Of a stretch of DNA of 64,000 nucleotides, positions 26,982 to 38,283 are shown piece after piece. The stretch lies in contig VXBP01001113.1 of assembly GCA_013400115.1 (NCBI GenBank), forward strand, positions 836,404 through 900,403, in the 5' to 3' direction. This DNA is from Rhinopomastus cyanomelas (Eukaryota; Chordata; Aves; Bucerotiformes; Rhinopomastidae). Positions within the stretch are counted from its first letter, which is position 1; the number at the start of each line of letters is the position of its first letter. The notes under the pieces were generated by a model. It made no database searches. It had not been told where the DNA came from and saw only the letters and a program-made list of their open reading frames with translations. The position numbers and the translations under genes were made by a program.

Positions 26982-27037
26982 AGAATCACAGAAACTCAGG
27001 ATTTCTTTGGTTAGAAGAGACCTTTAAGATCATAAGG
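26982..27037 (-). mobile_element. CR1 LINE 3' tail, antisense
   Basis: AGAATCACAGAAACTC, TTAGAAGAGACCTTTAAGATC. This is a short decayed antisense CR1 end lying within 10 bp of the start of a plus-strand CR1, forming an inverted pair. Confidence 0.8.
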
Positions 27038-27043
27038 TACTCT

Positions 27044-27687
27044 ACAGAAAGAGACATAAGAGTCTCTTGATACCAGCTAAAAATGAGACAGCAGTGTGCT
27101 CAGGTGGCCAAGAAAGCCAATGGCATCCTGGCTGGTGTTAGAAATAACACTGCAAACACGAATAGGGAGGTTATTGTCCCCCTATACTTGGCACTGGTGA
27201 AGTCACAACTCAACTGTTGAGTTCAGTTTTGGACAACTCAATACAAGAAGGACACTGAGGTGCTGGAGCAGGTTCAAAGAGTAGCAAGAAAGCTGCTGAA
27301 ATATGGTCTAGTGGGGAGCAGCTGAGGGAACAAAAATTGTTTAGTCTGAAGAAAAGGAGGATGAGAGACCCTATTGCCTTCTACAACTACTTGAAAGGAG
27401 GATGTAGAGAGGTGAGTGTTGGTCTCTTCGTACATATCGACAAGAGGAAATGGCTTGAAGTAGCACCTAGGAAAGTTTAGGTTGGACAGTAGGAAAAACT
27501 CCTTTTTTGAAGGGTCATCAAGCATTGCAACAGGCTGCCCAGGGAGGTGCCTGAATCGCTATCCCTGGATGTGTTTAAAAGACGTGCAGATACGGAGTTC
27601 CACATCATGATTTAGCGGTGGCCTTGGTACAGCTGGGTTATGGTTGGACTCGATCTTAAAAGTCTTTTCCAACCTAATCGATTCTGT
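27044..27687 (+). mobile_element. CR1 LINE, 5'-truncated
   Basis: Starts in the RT C-terminal region (CAGCAGTGTGCTCAGGTGGCC, then a GCATCCTGGCTGG block). It continues through CTACAACTACTTGAAAGGAGG, GGTTGGACAGTAGGAAAAAC, AACAGGCTGCCCAGGGAGG and TTGGACTCGATCTTAAAAG to an AACCTAATCGATTCTG tail. Coding potential is broken by stops. Its 3' end directly abuts the 27.8-kb CpG island. Confidence 0.95.
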
Positions 27688-27836
27688 TTTGACTCCATCG
27701 CTGCCCTTTTCCAATGCCAAACGAACCTTTCAGGGATGACGTTCTTCCCAGTTCCTCCTCACTCCGCGCACAGACACTACAACAGCACCCGCCGCCTCAT
27801 CCCTACAACGGAACAGCCCCCGCCCCCCAACCGCAC

Positions 27837-27848
27837 CTGCGCGGCCAT
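27837..27848 (-). CDS. Candidate 4-codon first coding exon (MAAQ)
   Basis: On the minus strand GGGAG-ATG-GCC-GCG-CAG is followed directly by GTGCGG, so a Kozak-context ATG is read for four codons (Met-Ala-Ala-Gln) and then meets a CAG|GTGCGG donor in phase 0. Very short first coding exons in CpG islands are common in vertebrates. I could not find a matching acceptor-bounded coding exon to the left, so the gene is unnamed. A non-coding RNA or a chance match in GC-rich sequence remains possible. Confidence 0.3.
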
Positions 27849-27873
27849 CTCCCTCGGCAAAGCGCAGCCTGCG

Positions 27874-27883
27874 GCGCCCCCTG
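27874..27883. promoter_or_regulatory. CTCF-like core motif
   Basis: GCGCCCCCTG, the invariant core of the CTCF recognition sequence, with partial agreement in its flanks (GG before, C and G-rich after). It lies in the CpG island 26 bp from the candidate minus-strand ATG. Motif evidence only. Confidence 0.4.
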
Positions 27884-28139
27884 CCGCCCGTCGAGAACCA
27901 CGACCAACCCCCTCCCCGCGCCGCTGTCAATCCGCCCGCCTCGGTCCCCGACGCCCGCTGGCTGGGGTTGTGCCCAGAAACGCCAGTCGAGCCGGACCGG
28001 GATTCCCCAAACTGCTGCGTCCCCTTCTGCATCCCCCTACCCTATTCCCTGAAATAGCAGGTCTGAGCACAAACCCCCCCAGCTGGCCCCGTTTCACCAG
28101 ATGCACATTCATTTCTATTCCTTTTCATTCTCCACAGAA

Positions 28140-30100
28140 CATGTTCTAATCTTTGATCATCATTTGTTTAAATTGTATAAGTAATCTGCCCAGTTTTAAT
28201 AGGATTTTTCTATGAATCGGCAACAAACCATGAAATGTGATATTTTCACCATGACCGACCCAGGAAATTAGTCAACTTTGTCCTTGATTTACATGGGACC
28301 TAGCCAACTTCTCATACATCACAGTGGCAGGAGCTCACAGCCAGCTTCATCTCCACTTCCATTCCTTCTTTTTTTTTTTCCCTTTATTTTCTCAAACAGG
28401 GAGGTATACACACCACAAATGTCCCTGAACAGAGACTGAATTCAGCCATGGTTCTAGGGCTGCTGAAGTAGCCCAAACTCAAGAGAAAAGGCCTCAGAAA
28501 ACACAGACCAGAGAAAGGCAGTGGATCTTGTTTAGTAGTAGTAGTAGTAACAGACACAATACATTCGGGAGGTCTTGTTTTCAGCCTCGTTTCTGAACCT
28601 TTTGAGGCCAGTAAGACCTATTCTTCCAGTTTTACACAGCAAGTACCAGAATAGCAGCTCCCACAGAAGAGAACTGATATTATTATACATAACTCCATAT
28701 TCTAGGAACTGGGGCTTCCAGAGAAAAAAACAGGCACTGTTGTCCTCAAAATAAAAGGGCCAGACATCAAAACACTGAGACTTCTGGAACAGACATGAAA
28801 AAATCTGCTTGGGCCAACTCTCTTGTGGATCTGCCTACCCATGTGGCCTTATTTTTAAATAGCACTGAATTTCTTTCCTAGTCTATAGAAAAATCACTTA
28901 TTTCATTATAATTTCTGTTTTGGGGATTGCTTTTTTGCCTCGTTGTTTGACAGTGTGCACACACACAAGCTTTTTACAGAAAGTGAGGTTACGGTGTAGT
29001 AAATTGGCAGTGACATTGGGGTGCAGAAAACTCAAACGTCTTAGTCCCTGCCTTGGCTACAAGTTCCTCAGCTTGGGCACACAAGCTCAGCCCTCCCTGT
29101 GATGATGGGTTCCTAGTACCCATGCAATACTGCTCTGCTGGAGACATGGCTGTATGGAGAAAATTGTTCCAAACATTCCAGGTGCATGAGCAATTTTCCA
29201 GAGAAAGTGAAGGCACTGGAAGGCAGTCTGAACAAACAGGAGCTACTTAAATGAAGAAAGTGGCCCTTCAACTACTTCCCTGGGCAGCTGCAAGACAGAT
29301 AGCTCATCCTGACTGTGAGAATGTCTGGCCACATTGCCACTTAGGCTCAGTAGTGCTTGGACCCTGTGACCCTACCCAACGAGCACCCCGCGTGAAGATT
29401 ACAATGCTAAGAACATCCCCAGCTGCAACAGGAAAATATTACAGATTAACAGAACATATCACAATTATATCCAAAGGTTTCTCCTCCCTCCCCATACAGG
29501 CAGAGTCTCTATGAATGTGGTAGTACACAGCATTTGTTCTGGGTTCTCCAGTGCAGTGTCTGAGCCGTGCATCTGTGTCCAGTAGGCAGCTCACAGCTGA
29601 CTCAGGGAGACAGGGTTCTGGGCCACATTTGGCTCCTAAGCCATCTTCTGATGTTATAGCGTCCTTTTTCCCTCATTGCCTGTTTCAGTTTAAAATCTCC
29701 TGCAGACAGGAGCTGTCTCTCACTGCACATGTTTGATACACAGTAGGGCAGGGACTGGCCATCAGCTGGCTCTCAGGATCTTTCTCTTGTCCCTAAGCTT
29801 TACGTGACTCACTCAAAAAAGCAACCACATCGCTCATCATCAAACTAAACCAGAAGAGCTGCTGTCCCCTCCTTCCCAAACTCAGCCTCAGCTCTTCCGG
29901 GCAGCCAGATTCAGTGCCCTGGAGGCATTTACATCCAATTTTCAAATCCAGGCCCCCAGGCCTCCCTGCCCCCACATCCCGTGTGCTCCCCTGTACATCA
30001 CCCCACTCAGCTCCCTGGCCTGTGAACAGCCCCTAAGGTTAGGTTTTATATTTTTTACCCGCTGGCCCCTCCACTCCCACCAAGTCAAACTTCAACCAAA
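28140..30100. other. No gene recognised
   Basis: Unique sequence with an (AGT)n run and a short stretch (29700-29755: CAGGAGCTGTCTCTCACTG, GATACACAGTAGGGC) resembling the 3' ends of ancient LINE/SINE families, too weak to name. Confidence 0.5.
28532..28550. repeat. (AGT)n microsatellite
   Basis: TAGTAGTAGTAGTAGTAA, about six trinucleotide units. Confidence 0.9.
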
Positions 30101-30103
30101 CAA

Positions 30104-30142
30104 AAAAGAAAACAGAGGGAGAGAAAGGAAGAAAGAAAGGCC
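30104..30142. repeat. Purine-rich tract
   Basis: AAAAAGAAAACAGAGGGAGAGAAAGGAAGAAAGAAAGG-type run, next to a candidate conserved element. Confidence 0.75.
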
Positions 30143-30164
30143 CCAAGAGGCTCCCGGTTGTTCC

Positions 30165-30310
30165 AATCAGGTCACTGTTTCCATACCAATTAGGACAGAT
30201 GCAAAGCACATTATTAAAAATAGGTCTGCAGACCCATCTATGTTGATTATTGTCCTCCGTTTCCGTCCCCAGCCAACTCCATTAATTAATAAAGAAACTG
30301 CCAGAGAAGA
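30165..30310. promoter_or_regulatory. Candidate conserved non-coding element
   Basis: Contains CATACCAATTAGGACAG, GATGCAAAGCACATTATT, TTGATTATTGTCC (SOX/HOX-like) and CCATTAATTAATAAAG. Non-repetitive and non-coding. Confidence 0.32.
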
Positions 30311-31039
30311 AGGGGGGGAAAGGGTGGCAGGGATTCCCCTGACTGGAGCCTCCTGTTCAGAGAGTTCAAGAGAGAAATTGGACACTTGAGCCCCTCTGCC
30401 ATTTTCCATTGTGTGTGTTTTTCCTAATGAACGGTTTAGTGATGCAGGGCTGGAAGTCAGCTATACCCCACCCCCACTAACTACCATCCATCATTAAGTG
30501 ACCCAGTAAGAGGTATTTAGTACTTAACCCTCTCTAGAAGTCAGATTGTTGTTGGGCTGGCTCTTTCCTGTCCAACCATCTCTTCATTCCTCCTCAGTGT
30601 CTGCCTCTGTAACCACCTCAGCATTTTTCAGAGGGGATTGTTCTTCTTTAGGGGAGCCCTAGAAAAAGCAGCAGTAGCCACCCCACAGCCAGCCTCTGTA
30701 TGTGTGGTAGAAAAAACAGATGAGATCCTGACATTGGCAGGGCCAGGATTTCCCTTTCAGAACTGTAAAACCATTTGCCTCTAAGAGGGCAAAGAAGTTG
30801 ATGGAGAGATGGTTGGGTAGTCTGTGCAAGGGATCCTGCTGATCAATATACACAGTGGTGATTTGCGAGAGGAGAAAGATTACATAGTCAGTAAAAGTCA
30901 AGTAGAGCTGTGAGAGAAACATAAGTGATAGATAATACTAGCAACAGAGAGTGTGCTTATCTCCTTCTAGTTCTGCTAGCCCTGCAGGACTCTACTCTGG
31001 CCAAAACTAATTTATCTTCATAACCCTTCCTCAGAAAGC

Positions 31040-31165
31040 AGGACAGTGTTATTAGTCCCATTTTGACAGTGGGGAAACTGAGTCAAGGACAAACTAACCT
31101 GACGAAATCATTAAATGAGTCAGAGAGAGCTAAAAATGGAACTGTACAGTCCAAGGTTTCTCAGC
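31040..31165 (+). repeat. MIR-like ancient SINE
   Basis: CCCATTTTGACAGTGGGGAAACTGAG followed by a run with the order of the MIR 3' half (AAATCATTAAATGAGTCAGAG, a GAGAGCTAAAAATGG block, CCAAGGTTTC). It fits the MIR layout of T-T-T-T-A-C-A-G-A-T-G-G-G-G-A-A-A-C-T-G-A-G plus the A-G-A-G-C-T block. Divergence is high, as expected for a relic of early amniotes. Confidence 0.65.
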
Positions 31166-31383
31166 CAGTGTCTTTGCTTTAAAGCGGAAGTTAGGGGGAG
31201 GCAGAGAGGTTAAATGAACCATTATCATAATTAGACTTGATGAAAGCAAATCTGGGGTTGGGCCCAAAATGGCAGATCACGTTTACCAGTGCATCTTCCA
31301 AAAAAACTCGATTAAAATGCCTTTGTGAGCTCTGAAGCTGTGAGGCAGAAGTCCCAGGTATAATTTAGAGTGCAAAAGTCCCT

Positions 31384-31455
31384 GCATGATCTTGGTCACA
31401 TCACTTGATCTAATGACCTCCAAAGGCACTCTACATCTCTAAAACAAGAGGTTAC
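31384..31455 (+). repeat. MIR-like relic
   Basis: TGATCTTGGTCACATCACTTGATCT, then a region where MIR has GCCTCAGTTTCCTC, then ATCTCTAAAACAAGAGG. The order equals the central MIR segment preceding the block found at 31.04 kb, so these are two separate copies. Confidence 0.45.
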
Positions 31456-34400
31456 ACACCCATTTGGACCGTAAGCTATTTTTGCAGAGTCCATTTCTTA
31501 CTGACACACTTTTACAACAATCATTTATGTGATTTTGGGAACTGCTGATACTTCTGGAATAAGAACAGCCACAAATCGCAGCCATCTCTGCATCTCTGAG
31601 CTGACAAAAGCAGAACACGTTCACAAGCACAAGCAGGAGGGAGAACTGTAAAGCATAAGCAAAACACCTACCTGCAGATGCCAGCAAGGATGTTCATCTG
31701 CAGACTGACTGCAATTTTGAATTAAATACCAAGCTACTTTCACAAAGACTGTTCTTTTGTTATACTGAAGGGTTTTGTTCTCCTTTTCCTGAGTCACTAT
31801 TTACTAGAGACTTTCCACATCATGTTTTATTTTTCACAGGGGCTCCAGTGCATCACATAATAAAACCCATGACATAAGTCCAGAAAATCCACTGCAGACT
31901 TCAAAAATACACCAAATATAAAAGGAGAGCTGAACATAAAATTATTTGGGGTTTTTTCAGACTAATCATTTTTATTACTTCCCCCATCCAGCAAACTGAA
32001 TGGCCAGCACGGACACATTTCAAGTGCACCTGAAAAATCATATATGATGAGAAATAAGGCACACCTAGAAACTCGGATAATCAGCAAGATGCCTATAGAG
32101 AATAAAGCAGTCTGGGACCTGGCTGCCGCAATGAGATGCATGCCAGCAGTGAATTCCACCTGCGTACAAAGAGACACTTCTGTGTACGTAGATCATAAAC
32201 TGCAGCCAGTCATGCAGTCACAGAAACAAAAGCTACTGGAGGGCTCTATGTGGCAAGCAGCAGTCCTTTGATCCTACTGTACGAGGGAACTTCATATTTT
32301 CATCATTTCAATTTCTGCCAAGTGCAAAATACATGCAAAGCTGGGCACTATGTCTTCAATAACTACACTGGAAATAGGCCTGACTTGCACACCTGTGGTT
32401 GAACCAAGGGAACCTTGAAATAGAAATAGGACCTGTATTCTTCACAGGTCAAATCTAGAGAGAAAAAACATTTGCAACACACCAAGTTACAACACAGAAA
32501 CATGGATTATCCTCTGTCCCACCTGAAACAAATCCCAGCATTTGGCAAGTACCTTTCACTCATCCAAACATTTGAATCTGGCCACTGGGAGCACAGAATG
32601 CATCTGGCCCCCTCCCTCAGTCATGCATTGATGTACTATGCCACACAGAGAGATCTCAGAACACTTTTTTCCTTTTTCTCCTTCCCACAAGTACAGCCCT
32701 TGTTCTGTGTGTCCCACTCACAGGAGGCTAACCTTTCGTTGGCTGCCCACAAGGTGCAGAACTGGTAGAACTGTGGGAGAAACTCTTCTTCTTTAAGAAA
32801 ACTTTGTCCTTCATATTTTTCCTGGACCTGAGGCCCCAAGTAGCTAAAATCTGACCCTCAAGTGAGTCAATGGGACATGCCACATCATCCTGTGTTACAT
32901 TTAACTTGTAGAGCAAATTTCAGAGGCACTTCATTTCTAAAGCACTTTTAGGCCCTGGTACAATTTACGCAGGCACGCTCTACTCTCCAGCTAAGTAAAC
33001 ATCGTTTTGTTTTCTTTAGCCCTTGAGAGCTCTTGCCTCCAGCATCCCCCCAAGGGGAAAGGAGCAGAGCCTCTTGTGTCGGTTGAGTGCTCACACAAGA
33101 GGCTGGTAGAGCAAGTGGTCCCTCTTGGCTCATGTACAGAGGAAACACAACCCATGATGCAGCACAAGATGTAGAGCTTATCCTGTATCTGGACCTGCTC
33201 ACTGTCTGCTTCCCTCCTCCTTTATGAATTTGTGAGCAAGTCTCTGACCTGATTGAAACAAACCAACAAACCTTTTCAGCAGATGTTTCCCTAACTTCCC
33301 AGGAGGAGGAGGCTCCTAGTTGAAGAGCCCTTAGACCAGGCTGAGAGCATCCAAGTGAGTCTAAAGCATGCAGAAGGGCCCTTTAACCACAGAGCCCAGC
33401 AGTTCTCCAGCTGCTAAATCAATATAGGCAGCAGTGACAGAAAATCAGCACTCCAAAATGTTATGGGATTTGCCAGCAACTTAATACTAGCAAGAGTGAC
33501 ATAGTGCTGAAGGGAAAAGAGATTATTAATAAAGGGCAAGGGAATGTTGGGGTTGAGCAATAGTACTGCCGAGAAGCAAGCCAGTATTGATGGGGCAAAT
33601 GCTGGCATGAGCAGAGATCTAATAATATTGAAATTGCCTCTTTTGACGATCTGTACGCCAGTTACAAAAGAAATACCAATGATAGCAGAGTTAAACAAAT
33701 AAAATAATCAAATAAAATAACCAAAGCCAACAAAAGTACCAACCATCCAGACTTTACCTGAGGTATAGCTGGTTAGTACTGCATTCCTGAACCAGATCAA
33801 GAAAGCCAGAGCAGGAGAAAAACCAAGCTGGAGAACTAGTCAGCAAATGATCCAATGAATAGGAGCTCCAGGCTGAACTCAATACAGATGTGAACTTGCG
33901 TTCAGTGACATACAGGTAGAACTGAACACGTCTTCACTTCCCAGATGCTCCTCGCTCAGCATGTGGAAAAGACAAGATGACCAAATGTAGAGTCCCTTAT
34001 TTGCTATATAGTATGCAAATAGCTAGACAATCATCAGAGATTTCTCCTATTTCTATGAGCCCAGCAACTTCGACACCTTCTGGCCTATAGTGCAAGTATA
34101 CCACTTTCTCATCCAGAATATTTGATTATTTATAAAAAACACAGGTGATCGTCACCAGAAGCAACTTAAGAAGCCTCACCATGGAAGAGTTCAACAGCCT
34201 AGCATTCATGACCTGCATCCACTTTTGAGTACTGTATTCATGCAAGGACATCTATACAAGAAGATATTCAAAGCTATGAACTTCATGTCTCTCTCCAGGC
34301 CAGAGGCAAGTGCCCAATTGCTGGCCTACGTGTCCCACCCTGCTCCTCAGCACATCTCACCCACTAGTTTACACAGTTCCCCTCTCCCATGTACTGTCTT

Positions 34401-36359
34401 CTTACATATGTGTATGCCCATGTTTAACTCAGGTGTCTGAATTTCACTGCAAGCATGCTGCCTGGAAACTAAGCAGAGCAAGGTCTAAGTTCTTCCATAG
34501 ATTCTGTCCCTAAACTTTGTCTTTCTTTCCCCCATCCCTGAAATGGGACTAGCAGTAAATAAAGATGATAAAGCATTCAGGTATTGTCACAATGCAACAA
34601 AACTCAGAAAGCGAGCTACCAAGTTTAAAGAAGGACAATTAAAGTCCCTATAAAACCAGTTATGGAAAAGATATTTCCCCATTTTCTGCCACATTGCAGC
34701 CTTTGCAGTTTACTGTTAAATCCCAGTTACATCCTCTCCAGCACTGCCTCTGCCATATGCAGATAATCACATGGTTCCCTGCACTACTGTAGTGACATTT
34801 CAGTGATAGAACTAAATGGATGGGAAGCCATCTATTTTTGAATGAAATATTATGGCATTGACTAATGACTCATTTTAGTACTCCAGTCCATAGAAACCTC
34901 TAAAGGTATCTGCTTTCCCAACATATTAATCTTCTATAGAATCCAATGCTTCTAATGCTACCCCCTGCACATGCTGTCCTGTTTCAAGAATATTAACCCT
35001 CTATATTCACTTGCACGATATTTCTCAATGTAGTTTGCAAAATTCCATCCCTTTCTCTTGAGAGCATATACAAAATATTTATGAACAGAAGTGCCCTTGT
35101 AATTATGATTTAGATGGGATTTGACTTCAGAGCCCTGGATTCAGGCACCCTGTGTAAGAGCAGACAGATGATCATGTTTCAAAGCTCATCAGAGTTAACA
35201 GACATCCTAGTATTATTAGTGATTTCTGAATGAGACTCTTAAATGGTTTTTCCCTCTTAATCTGAATCATGTACTTACACTGTAAGCTCCCTGAGGCAGA
35301 CGGCATCTCCCATTTAACTGTGCTTTTTAGCACAACTGAAATTTAAGTGACACTTAACAATTATACCCGAGTCCTGCTGCAGCATACTGACTTGAGGATT
35401 GGGAATGAACCAAAAGAGGGCCCATTATCTTCAGTACATCTCCTGCCTTGAGTTGTATAGCCTTATTTTCTTGTAGCTGATGAAACAAATAAACCAGAGA
35501 AGCAAATTTCAGAGAGACAGAAGTTCAGTGCTCTAAGATCTTATTCTTGTGCTCAGGCCATTAGATCAAACCACTGCCAACAGAAATCTAGGCTTGACAC
35601 TGTTGCTCAGAACTTCAGAAATGACTACGAAGTGTCTTACGTCAAAACTTGCGAGCCACAATACTGCTGTGGTCTTTGATTACTATTGCTTAGAATGCTG
35701 ATTCACTGCTCAAACCATAGTCCAGCCCTTGAAGGAAAATAGTTTTTGACCCTATATCTGCATATTTTCTCTCAGCTCTTGCCAGAAGCATGTGCACTAC
35801 CAAGGAGAACCAGCTCTGGCACATGAATAAACTTTGTGATCGCGATGTTTAAGTAAACAACTTTTCCTTTCTTCCCTAGCATTACAGATTTTCCTCCAGA
35901 TTGTCCTTGTGTTCGTGGTCTCCTTCCCCAGTGACTCCTACAAATGCTGCTCCTAAAGTTCTGCCAGAAGACTTGAAACTCAGCAAAGCATGGTCCACAC
36001 AGCGAAGCCCCAGAATGACTCGTTGGCTTCAACCCACCATCACCTGCCCCTGTGGTCCTTGCAAAACTGGTGACATAACAGCTGGAACATCCTTCAAATC
36101 TTCACTAATTATCCCCACAGACTTCAATGTCCTCCAGAACCATTTGGAGGATCTTCCTAATTACTAGCCAGACAATGGAGACAGGAGTTGGGTCCCTGGG
36201 ATCCTCCAGCCTGCTAGTCTCAGCCATGCATGTTCCTATTTGGCCTTTGGGACTGACTGCTCCATATGGACACCTCTACCTCACACTCCCCTGCATCCAT
36301 CTCTACCTTGCTCCCTCCCTGCCCCTGTCACCACCACCCCCAGCAAGTGGATTTTATGA
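31456..36359. other. No gene recognised
   Basis: Unique sequence apart from one possible L2-like relic; open frames are short and without family resemblance. Confidence 0.55.
35275..35345 (+). repeat. Possible L2-like 3' end
   Basis: CACTGTAAGCTCCCTGAGGCAGACGGCATCTCCC resembles the L2 3' end (ACTGTAAGCTCCTTGAGGGCAGGGAC...). The rest is too decayed to align by eye. Confidence 0.3.
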
Positions 36360-36645
36360 ATGAAACTTTCTGACAGTTATGGGGTTGGCAGAGGCCTCTT
36401 CAGCAAGCTGGGAAATGTGTGAACATCAGGCTTCATTAGAGACTTCTCCCAGTCAGCTGATAGCTCATTAACTTAAAGTGGCCTCTTGTTTTAAAACCTC
36501 AGAGACCAGGAGGTGGGGTGTAGAGAAGGGGGGGATGGTTCTCATTGTTCCTCTTGCCTCTCTCCCCCTCTGCCCTCTGTGAGATTAGGTGCCCTTGCAG
36601 AGGAGAGAGCGAGGCTAAAACAACTTTAATTAGTTATTTTCAAAG
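36360..36645. promoter_or_regulatory. Candidate conserved non-coding element
   Basis: TTCATTAGAGACTTC, CAGTCAGCTGATAGCTCATTAAC and AACTTTAATTAGTTATTTTC in a non-repetitive segment, with E-box CAGCTG and paired TAATTA-like cores. Confidence 0.3.
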
Positions 36646-37329
36646 ATTTTTCTCCCCCTTTCTTCCTTTTTTTTGTGTGTGTGCAGCAGGGGGGGTCTCT
36701 CAGCTGGGTTTTTCTGCATGGAGGAGCTCACGTCATTATGCTTAAATCCAGCTCCTCCGTTCTTTGTCTCCTGGCCAACAATAGAAGATGGCTTGTAAAA
36801 AGCTCCTTCCAAAACTCCTGGAGACTGTGTGAAAAGGAAGATGGAGTGAGGACTCTTCTCTTTCCTCCCTTAGGTACAAAAATGACAGCCTGGTCCCTGT
36901 GCCAAGAGCTTTCCTGTGTGAGAAGCTAGGACCTGGGTAAGTAGGGCAAACAGAGTGCTGATTCCTAAACTGAAGCTCTGTCAGATGAAAAGCAGAGCCC
37001 AGGCTTGCATCACAAACTGTCTGGGAACTGTTTTCTGCATGGATTTAAGGTCTGTCTGGAGCTCTAGACACTGAGGTCAGCCTTAGGACTTGGGATAAAG
37101 TCCTGATCCTCCCCTCTCCTCTAAAGGGATCATAAAATAAAAGCAAGAGTGGGACAAACCCACCTCATGACCCTATTTCAGAAGAACCTGAAATAAACTA
37201 AATTACCATTCCTGTCACACATAGGGGCTGCCTGAGGAAATGGGCTGAGACCAGGACATTTATTTCACAGAGCAAACCAAAATACAATCCACAGTAGCTT
37301 TCAACAGCCCATGGCGGATGGAGTTTGGC

Positions 37330-38283
37330 AGAACAGAGAAGGTACCATCCCCTCAGCAGTGGTGTTTCCCAGAGCTCAGTATTGAGGTCTGATCTCTTTA
37401 ATATCTTTATCAATGATCTGGACAAGGGGAACAAGTACACCCTCTGTAAGTTTGCAGATGACACCAAGTTGGAAGGGAGTGTTGATCTGTTGAGGGCAGG
37501 GAGGCTCTACATAGAGATCTGGATAGGCTAGATTAATGGGCCAGCTGTATGAGGTTCAACAGGCCCTGCACTTAGATCACAATAATTTAATGCAATGCTT
37601 GGGGAAGAGTACCTGGAAAGTCAGTTGGCAGAAACATCAGCCAGCAGTGTGCCCAGGTAACCAAGAAGGCCAACACCATCCTGGCTTGTACCACAAATAC
37701 TGTGGCCAGCAGGAATAGGGAAGTGATTGTCCCACTGTACTTGACAAAGGTGAGGCCACACCTCAAATACAGGGTTCAGATTTTGGTTCCACACTACAAG
37801 GATATTGAGGTGCTGAAGCAGGTCCAAAGAAGGGCAACAAAGCTGGTGAAGCTGGACAAGTCTTATGAGGAGCAGTTGATGGAGCTGGGATTGTTTACAC
37901 TGGAGAAAAGGAAGCTCAGGAGAGACCTTATCACTATCTACAACTACCTGAAAAGAGGTTGTTGAGATGCAGGGGCCAGTCTCTTCTCCCAAGTAATAAG
38001 TGACAAGACAAGAGAAAACTGTCTCAAATTACAGCAGAGAGGTTTAGGTTGGACATTAGGAAAAAATTCTTCACCAAAAGAGCCATCAAGCACTGCAACA
38101 GGCTGCCCAGGGAAGCGATGGAGCACCGTCTCTGGAGGTACCTAAAATATGTGTAGACGTGGTTCTGAGTAACATGGCTTAATGGTAACTTGGCAGCTGG
38201 TAACCCAGCTTGGTAACTGGGTTTATGGTTGGTTGGACTTGACAATCTTAATTGCTTTTTCCCAACCAAAGCAATATGATAAG
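37330..38283 (+). mobile_element. CR1 LINE with RT catalytic-motif segment
   Basis: The longest plus-strand CR1 here. It begins in the RT palm (SGVSQSSVL, LFNIFINDLD, then CKFADDTKLEGSVD, containing the F-A-D-D catalytic motif) and continues through the thumb and C-terminal region (QVQRRATKLVKLD, SYEEQLMELGLF, YNYLKRG). It ends in a 3' UTR with AACAGGCTGCCCAGGG and a degraded TTGGACTTGACAATC. Frameshifts and stops between blocks make it non-functional. Confidence 0.95.

Larger units (their letters stand above)
27755..28030. promoter_or_regulatory. CpG island with candidate promoter
   Basis: About 275 bp of GC-rich, CpG-dense sequence immediately after the 3' end of a CR1 copy. It contains a CTCF-like core and, on the minus strand, a Kozak ATG followed after four codons by a splice donor. 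It probably drives a minus-strand transcript running toward lower coordinates, but no downstream exon was recognised in 1-27 kb. Confidence 0.65.

Noticed and set aside
27640..28149. 169-codon plus-strand open frame through the 27.8-kb island
   Set aside because: It starts inside the CR1 tail and is Pro/Arg/Ala-rich from GC composition; no family resemblance.
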